This document shows positions 1 through 7,416 of a stretch of DNA of 64,000 bases, in pieces (positions within the stretch are counted from its first letter, which is position 1; every line of letters begins with the position of its first letter). Source of the stretch: Nocardia farcinica. Its GTDB lineage: Bacteria > Actinomycetota > Actinomycetes > Mycobacteriales > Mycobacteriaceae. Below the pieces are notes generated by a model, which had not been told where the DNA came from, did no database searches, and saw nothing but the letters and a program-made list of their open reading frames with translations. Position numbers and translations under genes: made by a program. The stretch lies in the NCBI RefSeq assembly GCF_001182745.1, contig NZ_LN868939.1, positions 2,593,930 to 2,657,929 on the forward strand, in the 5' to 3' direction.

Positions 1-1
1 C

Positions 2-37
2 GCCGTCGCCGACCAAATCGAAAGAGACGCAGCATGA
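2..37 (+). CDS. C-terminal end of an upstream CDS (partial)
   Basis: The first bases read in frame 2 as AVADQIERDAA followed by TGA. The stop overlaps an ATG by ATGA, the coupling seen throughout this operon, so this is probably the tail of a gene that starts before the window. Too little is visible to name it. Confidence 0.4.
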   Translation, partial: AVADQIERDAA

Positions 38-72
38 GCTACTACCACGGATTAAACGAGGTTCTGTCGTGA
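34..72 (+). CDS. Possible 12-residue coupling peptide
   Basis: An ATG overlapping the previous stop opens a 12-codon frame (MSYYHGLNEVLS) whose TGA overlaps the GTG of the RNase H-like gene. Both junctions are 4-base overlaps, so the mini-ORF could pass ribosomes between the two genes. It is very short and could be chance. Confidence 0.25.
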   Translation: MSYYHGLNEVLS

Positions 73-719
73 TCCAGTCCAGCCACACAGGCCAGCGAGG
101 CCGCGCCTACGACGCCCACCGCGGGATCCACGGACACATCCGCGTCGCGGGCGCGTCCACCCGGCTCATCGTCGCCACCGACGCCAGCTACAAACACGGC
201 ATCGGCGGATTCGGATACTTCACCCGCAACGGCTACTGGGGACTCGCCACCCGCCACTCCGGGCGAGGGCGGCTCGCCGCAATCCGTGACCACGGCACCG
301 GCTCCCTCGTCAACGAAATCCGCGCAGTCGGACTCGTCATCGAACACTTCCCCGGACGCGCGATCAAATTCCTCATCGACTCCACCGCCGCCATCGACCA
401 CCTCCACTCATGGCAAGCCGGCCACACCGACCGCATGCCACGCGGCTACAGCCTCCGCCCGCGTGTGCGAGGTGACGCCACACCTGCCCTCGTCCGGTAC
501 GCCCACCAGATCGCGGGCCGCACCGATCTGAAATTCGTGCACGTCGCGGGACACAGCGGTCACCTGATGAACGAGGCCGCCGACACCCTCGCCACCATCG
601 CCCGTACCGCCCTGACTTCACCCGGTGACGAGTACGTGCTCGGGGAACGAGCGGCCAGCGTCGCGGCAGCCTTCCTGTACGCGATCCACGACCCCAACAA
701 GCTCGCGGTCGCCGCTTGA
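69..719 (+). CDS. RNase H-fold protein
   Basis: This 216-aa protein has the layout of RNase HI-type nucleases, which cut the RNA strand of RNA:DNA hybrids. An early strand carries the first acidic residue (VATDASYKHGIGGFGYF). A glutamate lies in VNEIRAVGL, a second aspartate in LIDSTAAIDHL, and the C-terminal part has HVAGHSGHLMNEAADTLA, matching the HG-x-NE-AD signature. The likely role is primer or R-loop removal during phage replication; an RNase H-like exonuclease role is also possible. The GTG start overlaps the upstream TGA by 4 bases. The N-terminal 35 residues precede the fold and are unrecognised. Confidence 0.75.
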   Translation: MIQSSHTGQRGRAYDAHRGIHGHIRVAGASTRLIVATDASYKHGIGGFGYFTRNGYWGLATRHSGRGRLAAIRDHGTGSLVNEIRAVGLVIEHFPGRAIKFLIDSTAAIDHLHSWQAGHTDRMPRGYSLRPRVRGDATPALVRYAHQIAGRTDLKFVHVAGHSGHLMNEAADTLATIARTALTSPGDEYVLGERAASVAAAFLYAIHDPNKLAVAA

Positions 720-789
720 AAGCCTCCGACCCCGCCGCGGTGACCACCCAATGGACAGCGCGCCGTGCGGCCGGGCCAGGAGGAGGAGC

Positions 790-829
790 GCGGCGCCCGA
801 GATCGACCCCCACATCTCTCGGGCGCCGC
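790..829 (+). terminator. 13-bp GC hairpin after the RNase H gene
   Basis: GCGGCGCCCGAGA (790-802) and TCTCGGGCGCCGC (817-829) are perfect inverted repeats with a 14-nt loop. There is no T-run after it. Actinobacterial terminators often lack one, so this may be a terminator or an mRNA-end stabiliser in the 243-bp gap before the next gene. Confidence 0.5.
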
Positions 830-889
830 CCCTACCAACCACTTCGATCAAACCGGACAAACGATGACCCGACATCCTCATGCCCAGCC

Positions 890-909
890 GTCGCCGCGAA
901 TGCGGCGAC
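890..909 (+). terminator. 8-bp hairpin with GAAT loop
   Basis: GTCGCCGC and GCGGCGAC flank the loop GAAT. It is the second strong hairpin in the 720-962 gap, which otherwise shows no convincing coding sequence. It could act with the 790-829 hairpin as a tandem terminator or attenuator. Confidence 0.4.
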
Positions 910-962
910 GTGATCGCCGTCCCGGCCTGGATCGCCCGACCCCTCCGAATCAAGGAAATCTG

Positions 963-1334
963 ATGACCACCTACAACATCCCCCTCATCCGCCGAGTGTA
1001 CGACCACCTCGTTCGCTACCCGATCGAACACAACCAGTCCTCGTGGATGACCTGCATCGCCGGACACACCATCCGCATCCACGGCGAATACGCGCTCCTG
1101 CGCACCGGCAACCCGCTCACCGACGGCTTCCAATCCATCGACTTCCGCACCGGCGCCCTGCACGACACCGAAGAACTCGCCGCCCGCCTCCTCGGCATGG
1201 CCGACGAAGAAGCCTGCGGACTGTTCACATGCAGCGAACAAGACGCCATCGACTGGCTCGGTGACATCAACGCCGCCTACGAAACCACCATCCTCGACGC
1301 GCTCGCCGCCGACATGATGGAGACCGGGTCGTGA
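963..1334 (+). CDS. Hypothetical phage protein, 123 aa
   Basis: I do not recognise this protein. It starts at ATG 963 behind AAGGAA, rather than at an earlier in-frame start that would run through the hairpins. The sequence is soluble and mixed alpha/beta, beginning MTTYNIPLIRRVYDHLVRYP, with an acidic, alanine-rich C-terminal helix. The stop overlaps the next start by GTGA, so it is the first of three coupled genes ending at the terminator at 1799. Confidence 0.6.
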   Translation: MTTYNIPLIRRVYDHLVRYPIEHNQSSWMTCIAGHTIRIHGEYALLRTGNPLTDGFQSIDFRTGALHDTEELAARLLGMADEEACGLFTCSEQDAIDWLGDINAAYETTILDALAADMMETGS

Positions 1335-1597
1335 GCGCCGTCGGCGGGTACACATCCCGCTCCTACCAAGTCGTGGAAGACCTCGCCGAACAAGCCGACC
1401 GCGCCAACCCCGCCGACCGCGACCGAGCAATCCGCGACTACGTGCAAGCCCTCCACGCGCTCGCAGCCATCCGGAAAGCAACCGACGGCCCACCCGCAGT
1501 CACGCCGTTGCAGGCAGCTCGGCGGGAACGGAAACGCATCCTCGCCAAGGCGCGCACCGCCCGGAAACCACGCCGCAAGAAACTGGTCGCCGCATGA
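1331..1597 (+). CDS. Small basic hypothetical protein, 88 aa
   Basis: The GTG start overlaps the preceding stop. The N-terminal half is helical and alanine-rich. The C-terminal 35 residues are strongly basic (RRERKRILAKARTARKPRRKK), suggesting nucleic-acid contact. No family is recognised. Its stop overlaps the next ATG. Confidence 0.55.
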   Translation: MSAVGGYTSRSYQVVEDLAEQADRANPADRDRAIRDYVQALHALAAIRKATDGPPAVTPLQAARRERKRILAKARTARKPRRKKLVAA

Positions 1598-1779
1598 TCC
1601 GCACCGCGACCAACGCCACCATCGAACTCGGCACCGCCACCACCGACACCGGCATGTACGCGCTACTCCACATCAACGACCACGGGCGCCGCGTCACCAT
1701 CAGCCTCGACGACCGCGAGATCCGCGAACTGATCGGTCACTGTGTGACCGCCTGGGGGCAGCTACACCACCACAACTGA
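1594..1779 (+). CDS. Hypothetical protein, 61 aa
   Basis: Small protein with alternating beta-like hydrophobics (MYALLHINDHGRRVTISLDDREIREL) and a short C-terminal helix. It overlaps the upstream gene by ATGA and is the last gene before the terminator at 1799-1824. Function unknown. Confidence 0.55.
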   Translation: MIRTATNATIELGTATTDTGMYALLHINDHGRRVTISLDDREIRELIGHCVTAWGQLHHHN

Positions 1780-1798
1780 AACCTGTGTGACCCGGGAA

Positions 1799-1824
1799 GG
1801 GGGCGAGGAGAAATCCTCGCCCCC
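1799..1824 (+). terminator. Strong intrinsic terminator
   Basis: An 11-bp perfect stem (GGGGGCGAGGA / TCCTCGCCCCC) closes on a GAAA tetraloop and is followed by ATTCTTGTGG. It separates the 963-1779 genes from the WhiB operon. Confidence 0.85.
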
Positions 1825-1842
1825 ATTCTTGTGGTCGCACTA

Positions 1843-1873
1843 TTGCGTTCGCATAGCATCGACACTACAGTTT
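1843..1873 (+). promoter_or_regulatory. Promoter and possible operator for the WhiB operon
   Basis: TTGCGT (1843-1848) and TACAGT (1866-1871) are 17 bp apart, a good sigma-70 type spacing. The 22 bp from 1852 (CATAGCATCGACACTA...) recur with small changes at 26268-26289, and more loosely at 39319-39340 and 12151-12165. A shared phage regulator may bind here. The first CDS follows at 1921. Confidence 0.55.
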
Positions 1874-1920
1874 CGGATAGACACTCAAGCTTTGATCCAG
1901 CGTATAGCAAGGACACAGCA

Positions 1921-2038
1921 AATGACCCCAAACGCACGCCGCGCCCTCCACGCCCTCGCGTGGATCGCCGCTGTACCGCTCGTGATCATCGGCGCCCTCG
2001 CCGCCACCATCATCGCCGCAACGGCGGTGAACGCGTGA
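1921..2038 (+). CDS. Single-span membrane peptide, 38 aa
   Basis: ATG 1921 follows AAGGAC. The product, starting MTPNARRALHALAWIAAVPL, has basic N-terminal residues and then one hydrophobic span (AWIAAVPLVIIGALAATIIA). Its stop overlaps the WhiB GTG. Probably a small inner-membrane protein of unknown role, first in the operon. Confidence 0.5.
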
Positions 2039-2382
2039 AACACCCCACCCCCTACACCAACGCCCCCTGCACCCAACCCGCCGTCTTCGAACGCTCCCGC
2101 CAAACCCACACCCACCCGTGGGACTACTACATCCCCGCCGAAACCCCCGCCCAGCAACGAGCCCGCCACACCCGCATCGTCCGCCTCTGCCAAACCTGCC
2201 CAGCCCTCACCCATTGCCAGGAAAAACGTGAACGTGTCCTCCGCGGCATCGACCGCAACCCGTGGACCGGTGAACGCATCCACATCCAAGGCGTCATCTG
2301 GGCCGGCCGCATCCACCCCGACAAGGAGCCCGGCCCCGACGTCCAGGACGCGCTGCTCACGCGGGAGGACATAGCGGCATGA
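2035..2382 (+). CDS. WhiB-family transcription factor
   Basis: This 115-aa protein carries the WhiB signature: a lone upstream cysteine (NAPC near residue 11), then LCQTCPALTHC (C-x2-C-x5-C), and a G-V-I-W turn (IQGVIWAGR) before the C-terminus. WhiB proteins bind a 4Fe-4S cluster and act with the principal sigma factor; they are restricted to Actinobacteria and their phages. Phage copies can repress host WhiB2 and cause septation defects or exclusion. The C-terminal basic tail is weaker than in host proteins. The GTG start overlaps the upstream TGA. Confidence 0.85.
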   Translation: MKHPTPYTNAPCTQPAVFERSRQTHTHPWDYYIPAETPAQQRARHTRIVRLCQTCPALTHCQEKRERVLRGIDRNPWTGERIHIQGVIWAGRIHPDKEPGPDVQDALLTREDIAA

Positions 2383-2696
2383 CCCACGAACTGGCCAGCA
2401 TCCGATTGAAAGGCTGCACGCATGTGGCGGCCTGCGAGTGCGGTGACCGGTTCAAAGCGTCGACACCCGAAGCGGCGCGGCTCGGCTGGTACATGCACCG
2501 CATCCGCGCCTCGAAACCGGAATGCCCACACCCGCGGAAGAAGCGGTACGGGACTCGCGTGGAGGCAGAGAACGCGATCCGCCGCCAGATCCGTAACGCG
2601 TATCCGGGCCGTCGCCCTTCGGCCACTTACAGGTGCCCGTCGGGGCAGCACTGGCACACCACATCCACTCCTGAGCCACAACGGAGGCCCGCATGA
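2379..2696 (+). CDS. Zinc-ribbon-like hypothetical protein, 105 aa
   Basis: Coupled to whiB by ATGA. It has a HVAACECGDRF motif near the N-terminus and later KPECPHPRKKRYGT and YRCPSGQHWH, the composition of small phage nucleic-acid-binding proteins. The C-terminal part is arginine-rich. No family is assigned. Confidence 0.6.
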   Translation: MTHELASIRLKGCTHVAACECGDRFKASTPEAARLGWYMHRIRASKPECPHPRKKRYGTRVEAENAIRRQIRNAYPGRRPSATYRCPSGQHWHTTSTPEPQRRPA

Positions 2697-2965
2697 ACAC
2701 CCACACCCACGAACGCACCGACAGCATCGCATCCTTGGAGTACGAGCTGGAATGTGGAAGCAGCTTCCATGTTGGTCCGCATCAGCGCGCTGACTTCTGG
2801 ATCGACGCGCACGGTTGCGACGAGTGCGTGATGTGCAGCAAGTGCCTTGAGATCCTGCGCACGTCACACGCCGACAGCGACCGGATGTTGGGCCGTTTCA
2901 AGTGCTCGTTATGCATGGTCGCGTTCCCGTCCTGGATGGTCGCTGTCACGGTGGTGCCGCTGTGA
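2693..2965 (+). CDS. Zinc-ribbon paralogue A, 90 aa
   Basis: First of three tandem paralogues. All share an aromatic-x-x-HGC block followed by two CxxC knuckles: here FWIDAHGCDECVMCSKC and later FKCSLC, ending VVPL. The spacing implies one structural zinc site. Role unknown; such proteins often bind nucleic acid or host proteins. It overlaps both neighbours by 4 bases. Confidence 0.65.
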   Translation: MNTHTHERTDSIASLEYELECGSSFHVGPHQRADFWIDAHGCDECVMCSKCLEILRTSHADSDRMLGRFKCSLCMVAFPSWMVAVTVVPL

Positions 2966-3231
2966 CCGCACCTGCTGAAACCCTCACCTCGATAGAGGAA
3001 CTGGACCACACACCAATGTGTGGGCTCGTCCAGCACAAAGGCGCCCCTGCTGTGGCGAGGCACTGGATCAACCAGCACGGCTGCAACGATTTCCTCGCCT
3101 GCGACACCTGCCTGAACCGGCTGATGGCCAAGCTTCGGTTCTGGCTCGGCAACGGCTGGGAGCTCGAATGCGTGCACTGCGGCACGGTGGCCCGCGCCAT
3201 CGACGACATGATCACGGTGAGGCCGCTGTGA
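2962..3231 (+). CDS. Zinc-ribbon paralogue B, 89 aa
   Basis: Second paralogue: HWINQHGCNDFLACDTC, then LECVHC, ending ITVRPL. The start is the GTG overlapping the upstream stop; the longer frame upstream overlaps paralogue A and is not expected to be used. Paralogues A, B and C are diverged well beyond recent duplication. Confidence 0.65.
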   Translation: MTAPAETLTSIEELDHTPMCGLVQHKGAPAVARHWINQHGCNDFLACDTCLNRLMAKLRFWLGNGWELECVHCGTVARAIDDMITVRPL

Positions 3232-3479
3232 CCATCCACGACCTGCCGAAACTCGAAACCCCTACCTGCGACAGCCGCATCCACGAATTCGGCCCCTTCG
3301 CCCCCGCACCCACCGCCGACTACTGGGCCGACTGGCACGGCTGCCACCAGGCGTTCGCCTGCCGCGCCTGCCTCACCGCCATCGCCGACCGATTCCCACG
3401 CCCCATACCAATCAACTGCGGCGGCTGCGAACAAGCCTTCACCCAGCTCGCCGACTACCTCACCTGGAGGCCACTGTGA
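3228..3479 (+). CDS. Zinc-ribbon paralogue C, 83 aa
   Basis: Third paralogue: YWADWHGCHQAFACRAC, then NCGGC, ending TWRPL. GTG start in a GTGA overlap, and its own stop overlaps the RusA start. The tandem arrangement suggests related but non-identical targets. Confidence 0.65.
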   Translation: MTIHDLPKLETPTCDSRIHEFGPFAPAPTADYWADWHGCHQAFACRACLTAIADRFPRPIPINCGGCEQAFTQLADYLTWRPL

Positions 3480-3913
3480 CCGCCCTGGTGCGTATCGATC
3501 TGCCGTGGACGTCGCCGCCGCTGTCGATGAACGACCGCGGGTACACGCGCGGCGCCGCGATGGCGAAAGCTGCGAAAACCCGCGAGATCCGCGAAACCAT
3601 CATCGCTCTCGCCACGCAGGCCAAGCTCCCGCGGCTCGTCGCGCACGCCGCAGTGCAGTTGCACTATCAGCCGCGCGACAACCGCCGCCGCGACACCGAC
3701 AACCTCGTCGCGACGCTCAAACCGATCGCCGACGCCCTCACCGTTTCGCGCGCATCCAAACGCGGCACGGTACCCGGGTACGGGCTCGTGCTCGACGACA
3801 CCCCGCAGTGGATGGCCAAGCCGGAACCGCTCATCCACCCAGCCGTGAAGGGCGAAGGCGGGCGCATGTGGATCGAAATCACCTACAGCACAACGGAAGA
3901 GGCGGCATCATGA
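3476..3913 (+). CDS. RusA-type Holliday junction resolvase
   Basis: This 145-aa protein fits the RusA endonuclease family, which cuts four-way DNA junctions as a dimer. It has PWTSPPLSMNDRG near the N-terminus and the acidic active-site block RRRDTDNLVATLKPIADAL, then GLVLDDTP with a further Asp pair. RusA genes are typical of prophage replication/recombination modules and may resolve branched DNA before packaging. The GTG overlaps the upstream TGA. Confidence 0.8.
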   Translation: MTALVRIDLPWTSPPLSMNDRGYTRGAAMAKAAKTREIRETIIALATQAKLPRLVAHAAVQLHYQPRDNRRRDTDNLVATLKPIADALTVSRASKRGTVPGYGLVLDDTPQWMAKPEPLIHPAVKGEGGRMWIEITYSTTEEAAS

Positions 3914-4377
3914 CGACAGGATTCTATGGCGTCGCCGTGTGGCATCCGAAGCATGAAGTGAATGTCGGCACGCTGTGGCGGTCCGCGATGACGTATCAGG
4001 CGTCGATGCTCGCCACCATCGGATCGCGGTACAAGCCGCAAGCCTCCGACACGTGCAGAGCGCACAACGCGATCCCACTGCACCATTACCACGACATCGA
4101 CGACCTGATCGCACACCTGCCGTACGGTTGCCCGCTCGTCGGGGTCGAACTCGACGACCGCGCTGTCTCCCTCCACGAGTTCCCCCACCCGGTCCGCGCG
4201 CTGTACCTGCTCGGCGCCGAGGATCACGGGCTGCCCGCTGCCGTGCTCGACCGCTGCCACCACGTCGTGCAGATCCCGTCCCCGTCGCCGTGGTCGCTGA
4301 ACGTGGCCGTCGCCGGGAGCCTGGTCATGCATGACCGTTGGTCCAAGACCGGCGGGCTTCGGACGGTGAACGCGTGA
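3910..4377 (+). CDS. SPOUT (TrmH/SpoU-like) RNA 2'-O-methyltransferase
   Basis: The C-terminal half has the SpoU/TrmH AdoMet-knot signature: ALYLLGAEDHGLP, then HVVQIPSPSPWSLNVAVAGSLVMHDRW, close to the family's G-x-E-x-x-G and hydrophobic-P-x-x-x-x-SLN-V motifs. These enzymes 2'-O-methylate tRNA or rRNA. At 155 aa it is a minimal single-domain form. ATG 3910 overlaps the upstream stop region. With Thg1, glyS and tRNA genes in the same element, a tRNA substrate is plausible but inferred. Confidence 0.75.
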   Translation: MTTGFYGVAVWHPKHEVNVGTLWRSAMTYQASMLATIGSRYKPQASDTCRAHNAIPLHHYHDIDDLIAHLPYGCPLVGVELDDRAVSLHEFPHPVRALYLLGAEDHGLPAAVLDRCHHVVQIPSPSPWSLNVAVAGSLVMHDRWSKTGGLRTVNA

Positions 4378-4601
4378 ACAGCGAATCCGTAACACCGCCG
4401 CCGTCCTCGCCTGCGACGTCACGTGACGAATACCGGATCACCTACCTCGACCCCGGCACGGGGGAGGAGTACGTGCTTCTCTCCGACTCGGCGCTGTGGC
4501 GGGAGAAACGCAACGGGCTCCGAAAGGCCGGATTCGCCGTCGTCGTAGAGAAACGCCGCGTCCAATACGGCGTCTGGCAAATCGTAGGAGATGACCAATG
4601 A
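4374..4601 (+). CDS. Hypothetical protein, 75 aa
   Basis: GTG start in a GTGA overlap. After a Ser/Pro-rich N-terminus it reads EYRITYLDPGTGEEYVLLSDSALWREKRNGLRKAGFAVVVEKRRVQYGVWQIV, a beta-alpha-beta pattern like small phage accessory proteins. Not recognised. Confidence 0.5.
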   Translation: MNSESVTPPPSSPATSRDEYRITYLDPGTGEEYVLLSDSALWREKRNGLRKAGFAVVVEKRRVQYGVWQIVGDDQ

Positions 4602-4900
4602 CCGATCGCGACATGCTCACGCTCGTACGCAAGCCGTGGCTGACCGCAGAACCCCAGTCTATCTGGGACATCAGCGGCCAATACCCGTACGGCAGGTCAT
4701 TCACCCACTGCCTGGCGATGGTGCTGCCGCACGACGTCACGGACGGGCACCGATTGTTCGAGCTGCTTCCACCCGCGGGGTTCGGTCTTGGCTCACACAT
4801 CTCACCCAACTGGATCACCCACGCCCGCCGCCTCGTCCTCGTCGAGGCATCTGAGCCGCGGGTCACCTACTTCGAGGATGAACAGGATCTGCTGCGATGA
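4598..4900 (+). CDS. Hypothetical protein, 100 aa
   Basis: Coupled by ATGA on both sides. Mixed alpha/beta protein with several tryptophans and histidines; no recognisable motif. Its place between the SPOUT methylase and the lipoprotein gives no functional clue. Confidence 0.5.
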   Translation: MTDRDMLTLVRKPWLTAEPQSIWDISGQYPYGRSFTHCLAMVLPHDVTDGHRLFELLPPAGFGLGSHISPNWITHARRLVLVEASEPRVTYFEDEQDLLR

Positions 4901-5178
4901 CCGCCACTGCACCCCCCGACTTCGCCTACCTCGAACGCGCGGAAAAGCTGATCCGCGACCTGCCCGCGGGCACCCGCTTCGCGAACGCCGATATCTACGC
5001 GCGAATGCGAGCCGCGGGCTGGCCCGACATGGCCGAACCCCGGCGCTTCGGTCCGATGGTGCAACGGCTGTGGCGGGCAGGCGTCATCGAAAAGGCCGGC
5101 GTATCCGCGACCACCACCCGATCCCACGGCGGGGTCGCCTCCATCTGGCAACGCAGCACCACAGGAGACCCGGAATGA
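4897..5178 (+). CDS. Winged-helix-like small protein, 93 aa
   Basis: Residues 12-60 ([31 protein letters not shown]) read as two helices with a turn, and the rest ([21 protein letters not shown]) resembles a third helix and wing. This is the look of small phage winged-helix proteins. Function is not established. Confidence 0.5.
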   Translation: MTATAPPDFAYLERAEKLIRDLPAGTRFANADIYARMRAAGWPDMAEPRRFGPMVQRLWRAGVIEKAGVSATTTRSHGGVASIWQRSTTGDPE

Positions 5179-5405
5179 CCTCGATGAAGGCCCTCGCTGT
5201 GGCCGCCGCCGTCACGCTGGCAGCGCTCGGGCTCACCGCCTGCGGCGACGACCGCTGGTGCGAACACGACGACACCGACACACGAGTCGCCGACTCCTAC
5301 TGCGCCGCCGACACGCCTGGCTACGAGTGGGAGCCCGACTTCGACGACCACCACCAGAAGAAGCCCGCCATCAAAAAGCCCACCCCGACCAAGAAGGCCC
5401 GATGA
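5175..5405 (+). CDS. Small lipoprotein, 76 aa
   Basis: ATG 5175 gives a classic lipoprotein signal: MTSMK, a hydrophobic run, then the lipobox LTAC at about residues 21-24. The mature part has CEHDD and YCAAD, an acidic centre and a lysine-rich tail ([13 protein letters not shown]). It should be anchored on the outer membrane face. Phage lipoproteins of this size sometimes block superinfection; that is inference. It overlaps the clamp gene start. Confidence 0.65.
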   Translation: MTSMKALAVAAAVTLAALGLTACGDDRWCEHDDTDTRVADSYCAADTPGYEWEPDFDDHHQKKPAIKKPTPTKKAR

Positions 5406-6547
5406 GCATCCGATTCCGCGTCGCCCGCGGCGACCTCGCAGACGCAGCCACCTGGGTAGCGCGTAGCCTCCCGAGCCGCCCACCCGTCCCCGTGCTCGGC
5501 GGCGCCCACCTGCGCGCCGACGACGACGGCCTCACCATCTCCGTCTTCGACTACGAGGTGTCCGCGCAAATGCGGATCGCCGCCGAGGTCGCCCACGACG
5601 GCGAAGTGCTGGTGTCGGGGAAGCTGCTCGCCGACATCACCAAGGCGCTGCCGAACAAGCCCGTCGACATCACCTTCGACGGCAGCCGAGTCCTCATCGC
5701 CTGCGGCAGCGCGAAGTTCTCCCTGCCCACCATGCCGGTCGAGGACTACCCGAAACTGCCCGACGTCCCCGCCCGGAGCGGAGAGCTGGCCGCGGACCTG
5801 TTCGCGACCGCTGTCAGCCAGGTCGCTGTGGCGGCCGGCCGGGACGACACCCTGCCGATGCTGACCGGTATCCGCGTCGAAATCGACGGCGCCGAGGTGA
5901 CGTTGGCGGCGACCGACCGGTACCGGTTGGCGGTGCGTACGCTCGAATGGTCGCCGACCGACCCGAGTGTCGAAACCCAGGTTCTGGTTCCCGCCCGGAC
6001 TCTCGCCGAAGCGGTGAAGGCGCTGGAATCGGCGGCGCCCGCCCGGTTGGCGATCGACGACAGCATGTTCGGACTGGTGAACGCCCGCCGCCGCACCACC
6101 ACACGCCTGCTGGATGCCGAGTTCCCGAAGTTCCGGCAGTTGCTGCCGAAGGAGCACGCGTCAGTGGCGACTGTGTTCGTCCCGGATCTCGTGGACGCGA
6201 TCAAGCGTGTGGCGCTCGTCGCCGAGCGGGGCGCACAGGTGCGGCTGGAGTTCAGCGAGGACGGATTGCTGCTGTCCGCTGGCGGCGACGATGCGGGCCG
6301 CGCCGAGGAAGCGGTGCCCGCCGAGTTCCGGGGCGAGCCGCTGACGATTGCGTTCAACCCGGGCTATCTGATGGACGGGTTGACGGCGTTGCATTCGATT
6401 AGTGTTATGTTCGGGTTCACGACGCCGACGCGGCCCGCCGTGCTGGTGCCCAGCGGCGACGTCGAGGTGAAGGAGAGCAGTGGCGGGTTCGCTGCGCTGT
6501 CTGGTCCATTCGTGTACATGCTGATGCCCGTGCGGATTCCGGCGTGA
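5402..6547 (+). CDS. dnaN: DnaN-type beta sliding clamp
   Basis: This full-length 381-aa bacterial-type clamp has three similar domains of about 125 residues. Recognisable family stretches include [18 protein letters not shown], the central [17 protein letters not shown] and [10 protein letters not shown] segment, [11 protein letters not shown], and the C-terminal peptide-binding-groove tail FVYMLMPVR. The clamp tethers DNA polymerase to template. A phage-encoded complete clamp suggests a dedicated replisome or competition with the host clamp. ATG 5402 was chosen because it overlaps the lipoprotein stop; the longer frame is a shadow. Confidence 0.9.
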   Translation: MSIRFRVARGDLADAATWVARSLPSRPPVPVLGGAHLRADDDGLTISVFDYEVSAQMRIAAEVAHDGEVLVSGKLLADITKALPNKPVDITFDGSRVLIACGSAKFSLPTMPVEDYPKLPDVPARSGELAADLFATAVSQVAVAAGRDDTLPMLTGIRVEIDGAEVTLAATDRYRLAVRTLEWSPTDPSVETQVLVPARTLAEAVKALESAAPARLAIDDSMFGLVNARRRTTTRLLDAEFPKFRQLLPKEHASVATVFVPDLVDAIKRVALVAERGAQVRLEFSEDGLLLSAGGDDAGRAEEAVPAEFRGEPLTIAFNPGYLMDGLTALHSISVMFGFTTPTRPAVLVPSGDVEVKESSGGFAALSGPFVYMLMPVRIPA

Positions 6548-6677
6548 CCGGTCCCGCAGTTGGGCCGACACCGTAAGTAGCTTCTCGGTTGCTTCAGGTA
6601 GAAACCGGTGCGTCTCATGGAATCAGCCGTTAGGCTCAAACCCCTTGCAGCCAAACATGATGCGAACGGGGACGGGC

Positions 6678-7343
6678 ATGGCTGAACCAGAGTTGACCGA
6701 CGCGGAGAAGCGGAAACTGAGAAGGATGATGGCGGCCCCGGCCCCGAGCCTCCTAGACAAGGCGAAACCCTTCCTGGCGGGGGCTGCCACGACAATCGTA
6801 GTGATCTCGGGGGTCTATTTCGGCTGGGTCAATCTGAGACAAACTGACGAGTCCAACCAGATCAGCATCCAGGGCAACCAAGGCAATGTCACGGTTGAGG
6901 CGGTCTTCAGCGGTCCTGACAAGGACGAGCCCGGCAAACAGAAGATTCAGACCGAAGGCAAACTCACCGACAACATGCTTCGAACGCAGCCCAGCTACAT
7001 TCGGTTGACCGTCAAGAATAGTGGCCCCCAGAAGGTGTCGGTCGAGGACATCGGCCTTCAGTTAGGTGGGGGCCGCATGGCATGGGCAACTGAACTAGCG
7101 GAAAAGACGCCCATCCACGGCTGCAACCCCAATGATGATTGGGACAACATATTATGCGAGGGTCTGTTCCGGAAGGAGATCGACGGTCCGGGAGCGTTCA
7201 CGTTCGACTTTCCGATCTTCCCGCATGTAGATGAGCTTCTGCAGAACGGCGGGGCGGAACCGGATGGCATCAAGTTCAAGTTGAAGACGTTGGGTGCAGG
7301 GCAAGACGAGAAAGAGGTGCTCACCAAGTTCCATATCGCATAG
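6678..7343 (+). CDS. Membrane-anchored exported-domain protein (moron)
   Basis: ATG 6678 behind GGGGACGGG gives about 221 aa: a short basic cytoplasmic N-terminus, one transmembrane span (FLAGAATTIVVISGVYFGWV, about residues 32-51), then a soluble domain with beta-rich features and two cysteines (HGCNPNDD...ILCEG). Base composition is less GC-rich than its neighbours. It has its own 130-bp leader and its own terminator at 7362, so it looks like an independently expressed moron, for example superinfection exclusion or abortive defence. Function is inferred only from context. Confidence 0.6.
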   Translation: MAEPELTDAEKRKLRRMMAAPAPSLLDKAKPFLAGAATTIVVISGVYFGWVNLRQTDESNQISIQGNQGNVTVEAVFSGPDKDEPGKQKIQTEGKLTDNMLRTQPSYIRLTVKNSGPQKVSVEDIGLQLGGGRMAWATELAEKTPIHGCNPNDDWDNILCEGLFRKEIDGPGAFTFDFPIFPHVDELLQNGGAEPDGIKFKLKTLGAGQDEKEVLTKFHIA

Positions 7344-7361
7344 ACCTGCGTTACCAGGTTG

Positions 7362-7394
7362 ACTGCCCGGTTACCGTTGAGGTGACCGGGCAGT
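7362..7394 (+). terminator. Intrinsic terminator after the membrane moron
   Basis: A 14-bp stem (ACTGCCCGGTTACC / GGTGACCGGGCAGT, one G-T pair) has loop GTTGA and is followed by TTACG. It isolates the 6678-7343 gene from the nucleotidyltransferase. Confidence 0.8.
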
Positions 7395-7416
7395 TTACGT
7401 GGGAGGACAAAATCAG

